Source: WFZT01 sp964571845
GTDB taxonomy: Bacteria; Hydrothermota; Hydrothermia; B15-G9; WFZT01
Assembly: GCA_964571845.1 (NCBI GenBank)
Contig: CAZNDM010000080.1
Coordinates: forward strand, 1 to 5,926
Length of the DNA stretch: 5,926 bases
Direction of reading: 5' to 3'
The position numbers and the translations under genes are program-made. Shown here piece by piece: positions 1 through 5,774 of the stretch (positions are counted from its first letter, which is position 1; each line of letters opens with the position of its first letter). The notes below the pieces were generated by a model. That model did not search any database. It had not been told where the DNA came from and saw only the letters and a program-made list of their open reading frames with translations.

Positions 1-35
1 CACAATCTCCCCTCCCGATTGCGGGAGGGGGTACT
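1..35. repeat. Palindromic C-rich repeat unit, left copy
   Basis: The 8-nt arms at 9-16 and 23-30 are perfectly complementary (CCCCTCCC / GGGAGGGG). One further G-C pair closes a 4-nt loop. The first 16 nt of this unit recur exactly at 36-51, so the first 70 nt form two units with a 35-nt period whose 3' halves differ. It resembles the dispersed REP-like palindromes found between genes in many bacteria, not a CRISPR repeat. The unit may begin outside the window. Confidence 0.7.
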
Positions 36-74
36 CACAATCTCCCCTCCCACGAAGTGGGAGGGGATTAAGGG
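36..74 (-). repeat. Palindromic repeat with 10-bp hairpin
   Basis: The arms at 44-53 and 57-66 form a perfect 10-bp stem (CCCCTCCCAC / GTGGGAGGGG) around the loop GAA. The flank ATTAAGGG follows at 67-74. Positions 44-74 are the exact reverse complement of 5641-5671 (31 of 31 nt), so this is one dispersed element in opposite orientation at the two window ends. The similarity continues weakly beyond the stem, with TGTGAGT next to both copies. No T-tract follows on either strand, so it is not a standard intrinsic terminator. Confidence 0.85.
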
Positions 75-75
75 A

Positions 76-375
76 ATAAAACCTTCATCTACTTCTCTCA
101 GTCAGATCTGCTCATTCTACCCCCTCCTTTAATCCTCCCCCACAAAGTGAAGTGAGAAGGTTATTGAGAAACCTTCACACAATGATAGAGACACTGCGGA
201 GGGGGGGAGGAGGTCATTTTGTTACACTAACACAATGTGGAGAAGGGTCCTTCACAGACTTCCCTCATAAGACATGAGTTTTGAATAATGATGGTGGAAA
301 ATTTCCCGTCCCTCGGAAACACCAATGGTTTTGATGGTGATCAAAATACTGAGGATTATCTGACGGATCTTCTAT
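76..375. other. Non-coding stretch downstream of cas2
   Basis: I see no convincing coding region in these 300 bases. They hold the degenerate repeat at 117-150, a G-rich patch near 196-213, and one small perfect hairpin at 329-346 (TTTTGAT, loop GGTG, ATCAAAA), 30-47 nt past the cas2 stop. The hairpin lacks a following T-run on the minus strand, so a role as the operon terminator is only possible. No CRISPR-type direct repeats of 25-40 nt with regular spacers are present, although cas2 is often the last gene before an array. Confidence 0.5.
117..150 (+). repeat. Degenerate copy of the C-rich dispersed repeat
   Basis: The core TCCTTTAATCCTCCCCCA matches the flank-plus-arm module seen in reverse complement at 5568-5587 and, more loosely, at 5643-5656. 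The second arm is decayed here (AAGTGAAGTGAGAAGG), so no stable hairpin forms. I call it a broken copy because the module and its order are kept but the palindrome is lost. Confidence 0.55.
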
Positions 376-639
376 TCACAAGAAATTCTCGCCGCCCCCT
401 TTCTCAATTCCCACAACCTCCCGGTGAAAATAGCTTTTGGTCCTGAATTTGTAGAAAATCACTGAATCAACCTCTCTGTCAATCACACTTTGAAGTTCAG
501 CCTTGAGCCTTTCAAATTGGGCACGGGTTAGCTCGCCCTCAAGCACAGAATTCTGGACCCAGTTCAAATACTTCCTCGCAATTTTCAGTACTTTGACGAC
601 CCTTTCCTCAGCGATGTCATAAACCATGATGACAAACAT
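376..639 (-). CDS. cas2: CRISPR-associated endoribonuclease-fold protein Cas2
   Basis: Cas2 is the small ferredoxin-fold dimer that bridges two Cas1 dimers in the complex that inserts new spacers into CRISPR arrays. The 87-residue protein has the family length and opens with MFVIMVYDI, which ends the first beta strand on the conserved Asp8. It then has the hallmark WVQNSVLEGELT at about 28-39. I chose the ATG at 639, which overlaps the cas1 stop as TAATG and has GAGG five bases upstream. A GTG at 645 would add two residues but fits family N-termini less well. It is the last gene of the four-gene operon and follows cas1, the usual order in type I-B-like loci. The C-terminus (GIEKGGGENFL) is hydrophilic and unremarkable. 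Identification is secure; subtype assignment rests on remembered similarity. Confidence 0.96.
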   Translation of the reverse strand: MFVIMVYDIAEERVVKVLKIARKYLNWVQNSVLEGELTRAQFERLKAELQSVIDREVDSVIFYKFRTKSYFHREVVGIEKGGGENFL

Positions 640-1634
640 TACCACCTCGCAATGAATGGATGGTATTCACCATCGCCAAGAAAGTGCTTCTCGAGCTTAT
701 AGAGCTCAAGTCGGATAAAACGTCGGTAAGAGACATTTCTTCCCAGTCCTCTGTGCTTTAATGTTGTTGAAAGCCTTCTTTCCCATTCCTCAAGGAATAT
801 CCTTTGCCCCGTGTCTTTTAAATAAATTCCACCAAGTTCATTTTTAAAGTGATTCGCCTTTATCATGTTCCTGTTCAGGAGATAGAATATCGCTCTATCT
901 ACAAGCACCGGTTTGAAAACCTCCGCAACATCGAGATTTAGGGAGAATCTCCTGAAGTTGGTCGCATGTAAATAACCGATCCTGGGGTCAAGATGAGTTT
1001 TGTAGATCTCTGAAAGGACGAGGACATAAAGCAGGCTGTTCCCAAAACTGATGAGGGCATTCAATCTGTTCGCCGGCGGTCTCCTTGTCCTTGATCTAAA
1101 CTCAAAATCCGGATTTCTGAGAATTCTATCAAATCCATTGTAATAGACCTCTCTGGCATTTCCCTCGATTGCCATAAGCTCATTAACGGAACTAAGACTG
1201 GCTATTCTCTCAAAATGATTTTCGATGGTGTCAATTAGATCTTGAAGGTCTATACCCCTGTTGTTATAGTATGTAAGGATTTTAAGCATGTTTCTGATAG
1301 CCCCTTTTACAAATCTCTTGGCAAGGTCGAGTCTTTTTGTATCATCGAGATAATACTCTGCCTGCTTCAGTATCATTATTCCCGAGTTGTAATGTTCTCG
1401 CGGATAATAAGTCCCCACATAGTACCCGTGGTGGTTGAAAAAGTGGACAATAATCTCTTTCTGTGTCAGATACTCAAGGAGTTTTTTGTTTAGAGAGACT
1501 TCACCGAAAATGTAGATTTCACTTGTCGCTTCAATGGGTATGTATTTTCTCTTTCCGTCCTTTCTCTGAAAGTACAGTGTGTTCTGTTTTCGTTTAATTT
1601 CACCACTTGAAAAGATATACAAAGGCTTTTTCAT
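639..1634 (-). CDS. cas1: CRISPR-associated endonuclease/integrase Cas1, type I-B-like
   Basis: Cas1 is the metal-dependent integrase that, with Cas2, captures DNA fragments as new spacers. The 331-residue protein has full family length. The N-terminal beta domain begins MKKPLYIFSSGEIKRK and includes the type I-B-like stretch around NHHGYYVGTYYPREHYNSG (68-85). The helical catalytic domain carries the expected metal ligands: Glu157 in AIEGNARE, His223 in GYLHATNF, and Asp235/Glu238 in LDVAEVFKP. No active-site residue is missing, so the enzyme should be active. The ATG at 1634 overlaps the preceding stop as ATGA, with a G-rich stretch (GGGGGG) just upstream as a possible ribosome site. The 3' end overlaps the cas2 start. 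No cas4 precedes it, unlike many type I-B operons; a SatD-family gene and a small membrane-protein gene precede it instead. Confidence 0.97.
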   Translation of the reverse strand: MKKPLYIFSSGEIKRKQNTLYFQRKDGKRKYIPIEATSEIYIFGEVSLNKKLLEYLTQKEIIVHFFNHHGYYVGTYYPREHYNSGIMILKQAEYYLDDTKRLDLAKRFVKGAIRNMLKILTYYNNRGIDLQDLIDTIENHFERIASLSSVNELMAIEGNAREVYYNGFDRILRNPDFEFRSRTRRPPANRLNALISFGNSLLYVLVLSEIYKTHLDPRIGYLHATNFRRFSLNLDVAEVFKPVLVDRAIFYLLNRNMIKANHFKNELGGIYLKDTGQRIFLEEWERRLSTTLKHRGLGRNVSYRRFIRLELYKLEKHFLGDGEYHPFIARW

Positions 1635-1975
1635 GGACCCCCCAGATAGAATGAAAGGAATATTCCCACAATCACTGCGAATAGCGTACTTGCCATTGTT
1701 CCAGTTATGAAATATTCTGCAAAGTTCCGCTCTTTCAGCTCTTCGAACCTTGCGATTGACTTGGCTGCAACAATAAATCCTATCAGGCTGTATTCACCGA
1801 GAATAATGAATGAGATAATAAGAGCACGCTCCAGCACCCCGATTATGGCTCCTGCTCTCTTCATACCCTGCCCCTGATTCTCGAGTGGCAAATATTTGAG
1901 GATGAATCTGGTAAAATAATGCCCACCAATTATTGCAATTAAATACGAACCCAACACTACAAGGACCCACTCCAT
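1631..1975 (-). CDS. Small membrane protein resembling the C-terminal half of DUF3307
   Basis: This 114-residue hydrophobic protein has a membrane segment at about 2-17, a hydrophobic stretch at 41-71 interrupted by Glu49-Arg50, and a third segment at about 89-111. Conserved-looking charged motifs sit between them: GVLER (46-50), AAKSIARFEELKER (70-83) and FAEYFITGT (85-93). From memory these match the C-terminal region of DUF3307 proteins, which are often encoded beside SatD-family genes. The usual N-terminal DUF3307 domain is absent, so this is about half the common length. I chose the ATG at 1975, seven bases after GAGGGGG. A TTG at 1990 would overlap the satD stop, but that extension encodes the ribosome site. 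The gene lies 11 nt after the SatD gene and overlaps cas1 by ATGA. Function unknown; it may be the membrane partner of the SatD-like protein. Confidence 0.75.
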   Translation of the reverse strand: MEWVLVVLGSYLIAIIGGHYFTRFILKYLPLENQGQGMKRAGAIIGVLERALIISFIILGEYSLIGFIVAAKSIARFEELKERNFAEYFITGTMASTLFAVIVGIFLSFYLGGP

Positions 1976-1986
1976 TTGTAACCCCC

Positions 1987-2634
1987 TCAAAGGTTATTTT
2001 TGTATGTAAACCCAATTTGGTTTACACCTTTTAAAAGTTCTCTGATGGCTTCCTCTCCCTCCTTTATTGCATGGAATTTTGCAGCCTTCAGAATTTTCAT
2101 TATTGTCTGTCGGGTAACCCCGAAATGCCTTCCAATTTCCTCGTAAGTCGTAAGAGGATTTAATCTATAAAAGTTTGCAATCTCTCTTTGTCTCTCTGTC
2201 CATCCACTTTCTATGGAATGGATCAGGTATAAGATCGCGTTTAATGGAGCATCTAAAAAATTTACATCAGTTTTAAAATAGAAATCCCTTTTTTTCTTTT
2301 TACAAATTTCAATTGCGTTTCTTGCCCTATAGAAGGCAGTTCCCCTCATGGCTTTCATGTCTTCTATGGGTAATTCGATGTCACCTGTGCCAATTCCGCA
2401 GTAGAATCCTACCGTAATATGAACTTTCAGGAATCTTATAATGTCCACTATGTTTTCTGGGTTTTTAAAAACTCCTTGAAATTCGTCTCCTACAGTGAAT
2501 CTTACAGGTACAATGATTTCATTTTGAAATTCTTTATTCAGTTTTTCAAGTTTCTTTTCAATGTTCGAATAAACTTTTCCCCAGTTGGCTATCTTTCTTG
2601 ATCCCCTGATGTCGCAAATTATAGCTATTGCCAT
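1987..2634 (-). CDS. SatD-family protein, cyclase-like domain plus C-terminal HTH
   Basis: The 215-residue protein matches the SatD family (named from a Streptococcus acid-tolerance locus; biochemical role not known to me). The N-terminal domain has CDIRGSR (7-13), FTVGDEFQGVF (46-56), CGIGTG (79-84) and RGTAFYRAR (97-105). This order and spacing recall class III nucleotidyl cyclases and GGDEF domains: two Asp (8 and 50) lie 42 residues apart, in DIxG and GDxF contexts. The cyclase transition-state Asn position appears to be Tyr102, so ordinary cyclase activity is doubtful. The C-terminus (about 145-186) reads as a helix-turn-helix: WTERQREIANFY, then TYEEIGRHFGVTRQTIMKIL. The ATG at 2634 has a strong ribosome site (GGAGGT, 4 nt upstream). 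It is first in the operon and could sense a signal, bind DNA, or both. The family call is solid; the cyclase comparison is by eye. Confidence 0.85.
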   Translation of the reverse strand: MAIAIICDIRGSRKIANWGKVYSNIEKKLEKLNKEFQNEIIVPVRFTVGDEFQGVFKNPENIVDIIRFLKVHITVGFYCGIGTGDIELPIEDMKAMRGTAFYRARNAIEICKKKKRDFYFKTDVNFLDAPLNAILYLIHSIESGWTERQREIANFYRLNPLTTYEEIGRHFGVTRQTIMKILKAAKFHAIKEGEEAIRELLKGVNQIGFTYKNNL

Positions 2635-2653
2635 ATTTACCTCCAGTTTCTTT

Positions 2654-2682
2654 ATGATAAACTCAAATCTGGACTAATGCTA
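2654..2682 (-). promoter_or_regulatory. Possible promoter of the satD-cas1-cas2 operon
   Basis: On the minus strand a TATCAT hexamer (2654-2659) would start transcription near 2647. That gives a leader of about 13 nt holding the GGAGGT ribosome site of the first gene. The matching -35 at 17 nt spacing is TAGCAT (2677-2682), a poor match. This is the only reasonable -10 I see in the 98-nt divergent gap. An activator or alternative sigma factor could compensate for the weak -35. Confidence 0.3.
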
Positions 2683-2717
2683 TTGAATTACCGATGAATG
2701 ATTATTTGTCCCATGAG

Positions 2718-2733
2718 TGTTACAATTTAAGTA
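2718..2733 (+). promoter_or_regulatory. Extended -10 promoter of anmK, predicted leaderless
   Basis: TGTTACAAT at 2718-2726 fits the extended -10 pattern TGnTATAAT with one mismatch. Counting seven bases from the end of the hexamer places +1 exactly on the A of the ATG at 2733. No good -35 is present (ATGATT at 17 nt spacing), as is tolerated with an extended -10. No purine-rich ribosome site precedes the ATG, which agrees with a leaderless transcript. Confidence 0.4.
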
Positions 2734-3839
2734 TGAAGATTCTCGGGATTATGTCGGGTACATCGGCAGATGGAGTGGATGTTGCATTGGTTGAGGAGAA
2801 AGAGGGTAGTTTCTTCCTGAAAGGACATCACTTTAGACCTTATAAAAATCACATCAGGCGGATGATTTTTGATGCCATGGATGATGAGAAAAGCAGGGTG
2901 TCACTTATCTGTCAGTTAAATTTCATTCTCGGTGAGGAGTTTGCCCATGCAGCGCGTGATTTTGTGAAAAAAAGTGGAGTTAAACCCGATCTCGTTTCTT
3001 CTCACGGGCAGACAATTTTTCATATTCCCAGAATAGACAAATCCCGTGGCTGGATCAAGCGATCAACACTTCAAATTGGCGAGCCCTCCTTCCTGGCTGA
3101 AGAGTTAAAAGTCCCGGTTATTTCTGATTTCAGAGTCAGGGATATGGCCGCTGGAGGTGAGGGAGCTCCACTTGTGCCTTTTGCTGACTATATTCTGTTC
3201 AGGAATTATGGTAAATCTGTTTCTATACACAACATAGGCGGTATCTCAAATTTGACTTATGTACCTAAAAACTCGAAAAAAGAAGATGTCATTGCATTCG
3301 ATACCGGTCCTGGAAATGCATTAATTGATCTTGTTGTTAAGGAATACTTTGACATGCCCTTTGATGCGGGAGGCGAAATAGCAAAAAAGGGAAAGGTGCA
3401 TTATAACATGGTAGAGAAGCTCTTATCTCATCCTTATTTTAATATGTCTCCTCCAAAATCAACCGGTAGAGAACTTTTCAATTGGGATTTTATCTCCTGG
3501 ATCAACCTCAAACCCGAGGATTTTGTGGCGACCATCACTTTTTTCACCGCTAAGACCATTGAAATTGCATACAGAAAGTTCATCATACCCAGAGGACTTG
3601 AAGAGATCCTGATCGCAGGTGGAGGCGCTTACAATGTGACTTTAATTAACTGGATTAAAGAGCTTCTGCCTGAAGTACGGATTTTCACATTTGAAGAAAA
3701 GGGTTTAAACTCAAAGGCTCGTGAGGCTATGGCCTTTGCTATTCTGGGGTTTTTTGCCTACAAAGGTATCCCCAACAATCTGCCCCAAGTAACCGGTGCT
3801 GCCCATGAGGTTGTTATGGGAAAACTGACCCTTCCTTGA
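2733..3839 (+). CDS. anmK: Anhydro-N-acetylmuramic acid kinase AnmK
   Basis: AnmK is a cytoplasmic peptidoglycan-recycling enzyme. It opens the 1,6-anhydro ring of anhMurNAc and phosphorylates it to MurNAc-6-phosphate, normally passed on to MurQ. The 368-residue protein shows the family signatures in order: MSGTSADGVD near the N-terminus (7-16), SSHGQTIFHIP (89-99), LQIGEPSFLAEELKVPV (113-129), DFRVRDMAAGGEGAPLVPF (132-150), HNIGGISNL (166-174), FDTGPGN (189-195) and AGGGAYN further on. Asp190 in FDTGPGN corresponds to the expected catalytic base. The C-terminus ends in the typical NLPQVTGA stretch, so the gene is complete. An ATG at 2694 would add 13 residues unlike the family and would lie upstream of the predicted promoter, so I start at 2733. 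The gene stands alone on this strand; no murQ or transporter is visible. Its 3' end overlaps the convergent DUF1015 gene by 26 bp. Confidence 0.95.
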   Translation: MKILGIMSGTSADGVDVALVEEKEGSFFLKGHHFRPYKNHIRRMIFDAMDDEKSRVSLICQLNFILGEEFAHAARDFVKKSGVKPDLVSSHGQTIFHIPRIDKSRGWIKRSTLQIGEPSFLAEELKVPVISDFRVRDMAAGGEGAPLVPFADYILFRNYGKSVSIHNIGGISNLTYVPKNSKKEDVIAFDTGPGNALIDLVVKEYFDMPFDAGGEIAKKGKVHYNMVEKLLSHPYFNMSPPKSTGRELFNWDFISWINLKPEDFVATITFFTAKTIEIAYRKFIIPRGLEEILIAGGGAYNVTLINWIKELLPEVRIFTFEEKGLNSKAREAMAFAILGFFAYKGIPNNLPQVTGAAHEVVMGKLTLP

Positions 3840-4986
3840 ATAGATCCTCTGGTCTCGTGTAGGAGAGTCTATGGTCAAACAGTGTAACCCCTGTTGCAAG
3901 CTTGGGATAGAAATCTGTTGATTTCTGGGGCATAAGTTTTCCCTGGGTTGCATAATTCCACACAGTTTCCACATCAGGTGGATTTACAATGAAAAGCGTT
4001 TTGTTCCCCTTTTCCAAAAGTTTGAGACCTTCCCCAATAGACCTGAAATAAGTTATTTCCCCTGCGGGATACCTTGCGAAGATCTCCTCTTCAAGGAACT
4101 CTGTGGGAAGGAGCCTCTTCTCATTCCGTAGAATATATGTGCCTTCAAGTGTTAAAATTCCAATTGAAGAGGGTAATTTTTTAAGATAATCAAAAAGTTC
4201 GTTAATTCCTTTCAATTTTTGAGCGTTATCGGGGACAATGAGGTTTTTAGTTGCTCGGTGAGTCGGGAGAATAACGATGCCGGGATCGTCAATGGATGTT
4301 ACTGCCACCATGCGATAGTTAAAGGGACCCTCCAGGCCTTGGAGTTTTCGCATTTCATCTCTGTAAATCAGGGCAGTTTTAAACCTATGGTGTCCATCAG
4401 CTATAACAAAGGACGATTCTTGAAAACAATCAATGATCTTTTTAATAGTGAACGGATCCGAAATCCTCGAGACAGTGTGGATCTCATTGTGCAAAGTGTA
4501 TCTTTCATCTTCCTCAATTTCAGGGAATTTACAGGATTTGCCGAGGAGGAAGATCAATCCGAAATTGACCTGTGTAGCCCGGAGCAAATTGAGCCTGTCT
4601 TCAACAGTTTTTGGAAAAGTTCGCTCGTGGGGAAAGACAAAATTTTCGTTATACTCCGGCAGTCTAAGGATTCCGATAATGTGAGTTCTTTTGAAAGTTT
4701 TTCCATCAACCTGGAATTTTATCGAATACAGGTAAAACGAAGGAGTGGGATCCACTTTCAGAGCACCAGTTTGGAGAAACTCCTGATATAGCTTTTTTGC
4801 GAGAGTATAGTCCCTGCCCTGTATTCCACCGGGAAGGATAATTTTTGAAATGTTGAAAGGATTTTTCTCGTATTCTTTCAGGTGATTTTCATTTATTTTA
4901 TCGTAGGGAAGAGAGATTGGGGGCACATCAAATCTGTTTGCGATCTCTGTAAATCTGACTGCTTTAAAAGGGAGAAATTTAATCAT
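3814..4986 (-). CDS. DUF1015 family protein of unknown function
   Basis: The 390-residue protein matches the DUF1015 (COG4198) family over its whole length. The N-terminus has PFKAVRF (6-12) and PPISLPYDKI (22-31). The centre has FVIADGHHRFKTALIYRDEM (193-212), the most conserved patch, followed by FNYRMVAVT and DDPGIVILPTHRA (233-245). The C-terminus has LMPQKSTDFYPKLATG (351-366). The DGHHR motif recalls the nucleotide-binding motif of ParB/SerK-type proteins, which suggests but does not prove a kinase-like or nucleotide-binding role. No membrane segment or signal peptide is evident. I chose the ATG at 4986, which gives the family N-terminus. In-frame TTG starts further upstream would lie inside the tRNA-Ala gene. 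No ribosome site precedes it: the 11 bases before the ATG are mostly T. It is probably cotranscribed with the two tRNAs and released by tRNA 3' processing. Confidence 0.9.
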   Translation of the reverse strand: MIKFLPFKAVRFTEIANRFDVPPISLPYDKINENHLKEYEKNPFNISKIILPGGIQGRDYTLAKKLYQEFLQTGALKVDPTPSFYLYSIKFQVDGKTFKRTHIIGILRLPEYNENFVFPHERTFPKTVEDRLNLLRATQVNFGLIFLLGKSCKFPEIEEDERYTLHNEIHTVSRISDPFTIKKIIDCFQESSFVIADGHHRFKTALIYRDEMRKLQGLEGPFNYRMVAVTSIDDPGIVILPTHRATKNLIVPDNAQKLKGINELFDYLKKLPSSIGILTLEGTYILRNEKRLLPTEFLEEEIFARYPAGEITYFRSIGEGLKLLEKGNKTLFIVNPPDVETVWNYATQGKLMPQKSTDFYPKLATGVTLFDHRLSYTRPEDLFKEGSVFP

Positions 4987-4997
4987 ACGAGAAAAAG

Positions 4998-5070
4998 TGG
5001 AGCCGGGGGGATTCGAACCCCCGACCTCAGGAGTGCGATTCCTGCGCTCTCCCAACTGAGCTACGGCCCC
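4998..5070 (-). tRNA. tRNA-Ala, anticodon CGC
   Basis: All arms of a 73-nt class I tRNA are visible. The acceptor is GGGGCCG/CGGCTCC, including the G3-U70 wobble that marks alanine tRNAs. The D arm is GCTC...GAGC. The anticodon stem is CAGGA/TCCTG with loop ATCGCAC (anticodon CGC, codon GCG). The variable loop is AGGTC, and the T arm is GGGGG-TTCGAAT-CCCCC. The discriminator A is followed by CTTTTTC, so CCA is not encoded. It follows tRNA-Ser after a single base. Confidence 0.98.
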
Positions 5071-5167
<97 letters not shown>

Positions 5168-5178
5168 AACGGTTCTGA

Positions 5179-5207
5179 ATTATACCTTGGTATTTCAAAA
5201 ATTTCAA
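5179..5207 (-). promoter_or_regulatory. Sigma-70-type promoter of the tRNA operon
   Basis: On the minus strand TTGAAA (5202-5207) and a perfect TATAAT (5179-5184) are separated by exactly 17 nt. Transcription would start near 5172, about five bases before the mature 5' end of tRNA-Ser, leaving a very short leader for RNase P. An AT-rich stretch lies just upstream (5208-5235). This is the best promoter in the window and would drive both tRNAs and probably the DUF1015 gene. Confidence 0.85.
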
Positions 5208-5540
5208 TTTTAGGACAGGTTGCATTTAATTAATTGTGTCCGGGAACACAGTGTTGATATGAAAAGAATCATGAAGATATGAAACTGTTCGAAAAAATGT
5301 TCTGGAAAAAGATGGAATGTAATTTTTAACCTCATTCCCCGCAATGCATTAACACTGTGGAAGATCACAAAATAACCTTCCTCGGAATGCGCTTGGCATT
5401 GTTGAGGTTGTAGGTGAACACTTTTTTATGCTTTTGTGCAAGGTATCGAAGAACAATCCACAAACTCCTCCCCCACATCGTCGGGAGACACTCTCAAACC
5501 CTTCCCTCAAAGCTCTAATGGGGGAGAATCGCCTTAAAAA
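5208..5540. other. Non-coding stretch upstream of the tRNA promoter
   Basis: No gene I would call lies here. Visible items are a short palindrome AACACAGTGTT (5245-5255) and the 9-mer GATATGAAA twice, 20 nt apart (5256-5264 and 5276-5284). A 37-codon minus-strand reading frame spans 5365-5478; it starts MWGRSLWIVLRYLAQ, ends RIPRKVIL, and has no ribosome site and no family I recognise. It could be the remnant of a longer gene, but the evidence is thin. The palindrome lies about 75 nt upstream of the predicted tRNA transcription start. Confidence 0.4.
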
Positions 5541-5588
5541 CCCCTCCCCCGGACCTTGAAGAGGTTTGGGGGAGGATTAAGGAGGGGG
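5541..5588 (-). repeat. Dispersed C-rich repeat with long hairpin
   Basis: On the plus strand CCTCCCCC (5543-5550) pairs with GGGGGAGG (5568-5575). Two G-U pairs and an inner ACCT/AGGT stem extend it to 14 pairs with a 5-nt loop. The wobbles make the plus-strand RNA the better folder. The flank read in reverse complement (CCCTCCTTAATCCTCCCCC) matches the degenerate copy at 117-150, so this belongs to the same family, in the orientation opposite to that copy. Confidence 0.75.
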
Positions 5589-5640
5589 CAGAAAGGGGCT
5601 TATTTGACAGGGGAAAGCAGGTGCGGGTTTAGTCGCCCTC

Positions 5641-5671
5641 CCCTTAATCCCCTCCCACTTCGTGGGAGGGG
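5641..5671 (+). repeat. Palindromic repeat, exact inverted copy of 44-74
   Basis: The flank CCCTTAAT is followed by a perfect 10-bp stem (5649-5658 with 5662-5671) around the loop TTC. All 31 bases equal the reverse complement of 44-74. Perfect identity of two copies about 5.6 kb apart points to recent spread or to conservation by selection or conversion. Confidence 0.88.
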
Positions 5672-5673
5672 GG

Positions 5674-5774
5674 TGTGAGTGACCCCTCCCGCAGGCGGTA
5701 AAGGAGGTTGGAAGTGGTCCCTCCAGTAAGCGGGAGGGGAGGTGGGTTCTCCCGCAGAGAGGGAAGGAGGTTGG
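5674..5774. repeat. Cluster of diverged G/C-rich palindromic modules
   Basis: Modules containing CTCCCGCAG followed by AAGGAGGTTGG occur at 5686-5711 and 5749-5774, a 63-nt period. Between them lies a half-palindrome (CCCTCC...GCGGGAGGGG, about 5720-5738). TGTGAGT at 5674-5680 also occurs, inverted, beside the left-end copy. The cluster looks like several decayed copies of the same element laid side by side. A 63-codon open frame across it on the minus strand is proline/glycine-rich repeat translation, not a gene. Confidence 0.6.

Noticed and set aside
1..70. CRISPR array at the left edge, near cas2
   Set aside because: Only two units are visible, the shared part is 16 nt, and the rest of each unit is a self-complementary hairpin, not a unique spacer. 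The same element also occurs at the opposite end of the window.
329..346. Intrinsic terminator of the cas operon
   Set aside because: The 7-bp stem is AT-rich and no T-tract follows in the direction of transcription. I keep it only as a hairpin in the non-coding entry.
1976..1990. TTG start for the small membrane protein, overlapping the SatD gene
   Set aside because: The extension encodes the GAGGGGG ribosome site of the ATG at 1975, which is well spaced.
2694..2732. Earlier ATG for anmK
   Set aside because: It adds 13 residues without family match, has no ribosome site, and lies upstream of the extended -10 promoter.
4987..5055. N-terminal extension of the DUF1015 protein
   Set aside because: The added 23 residues are a translation of the tRNA-Ala gene. 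The family N-terminus begins at the ATG at 4986.
5276..5330. Short plus-strand peptide (MKLFEKMFWKKM...)
   Set aside because: Only about 16 codons from the ATG, no ribosome site, and in an AT-rich stretch where such frames arise by chance.
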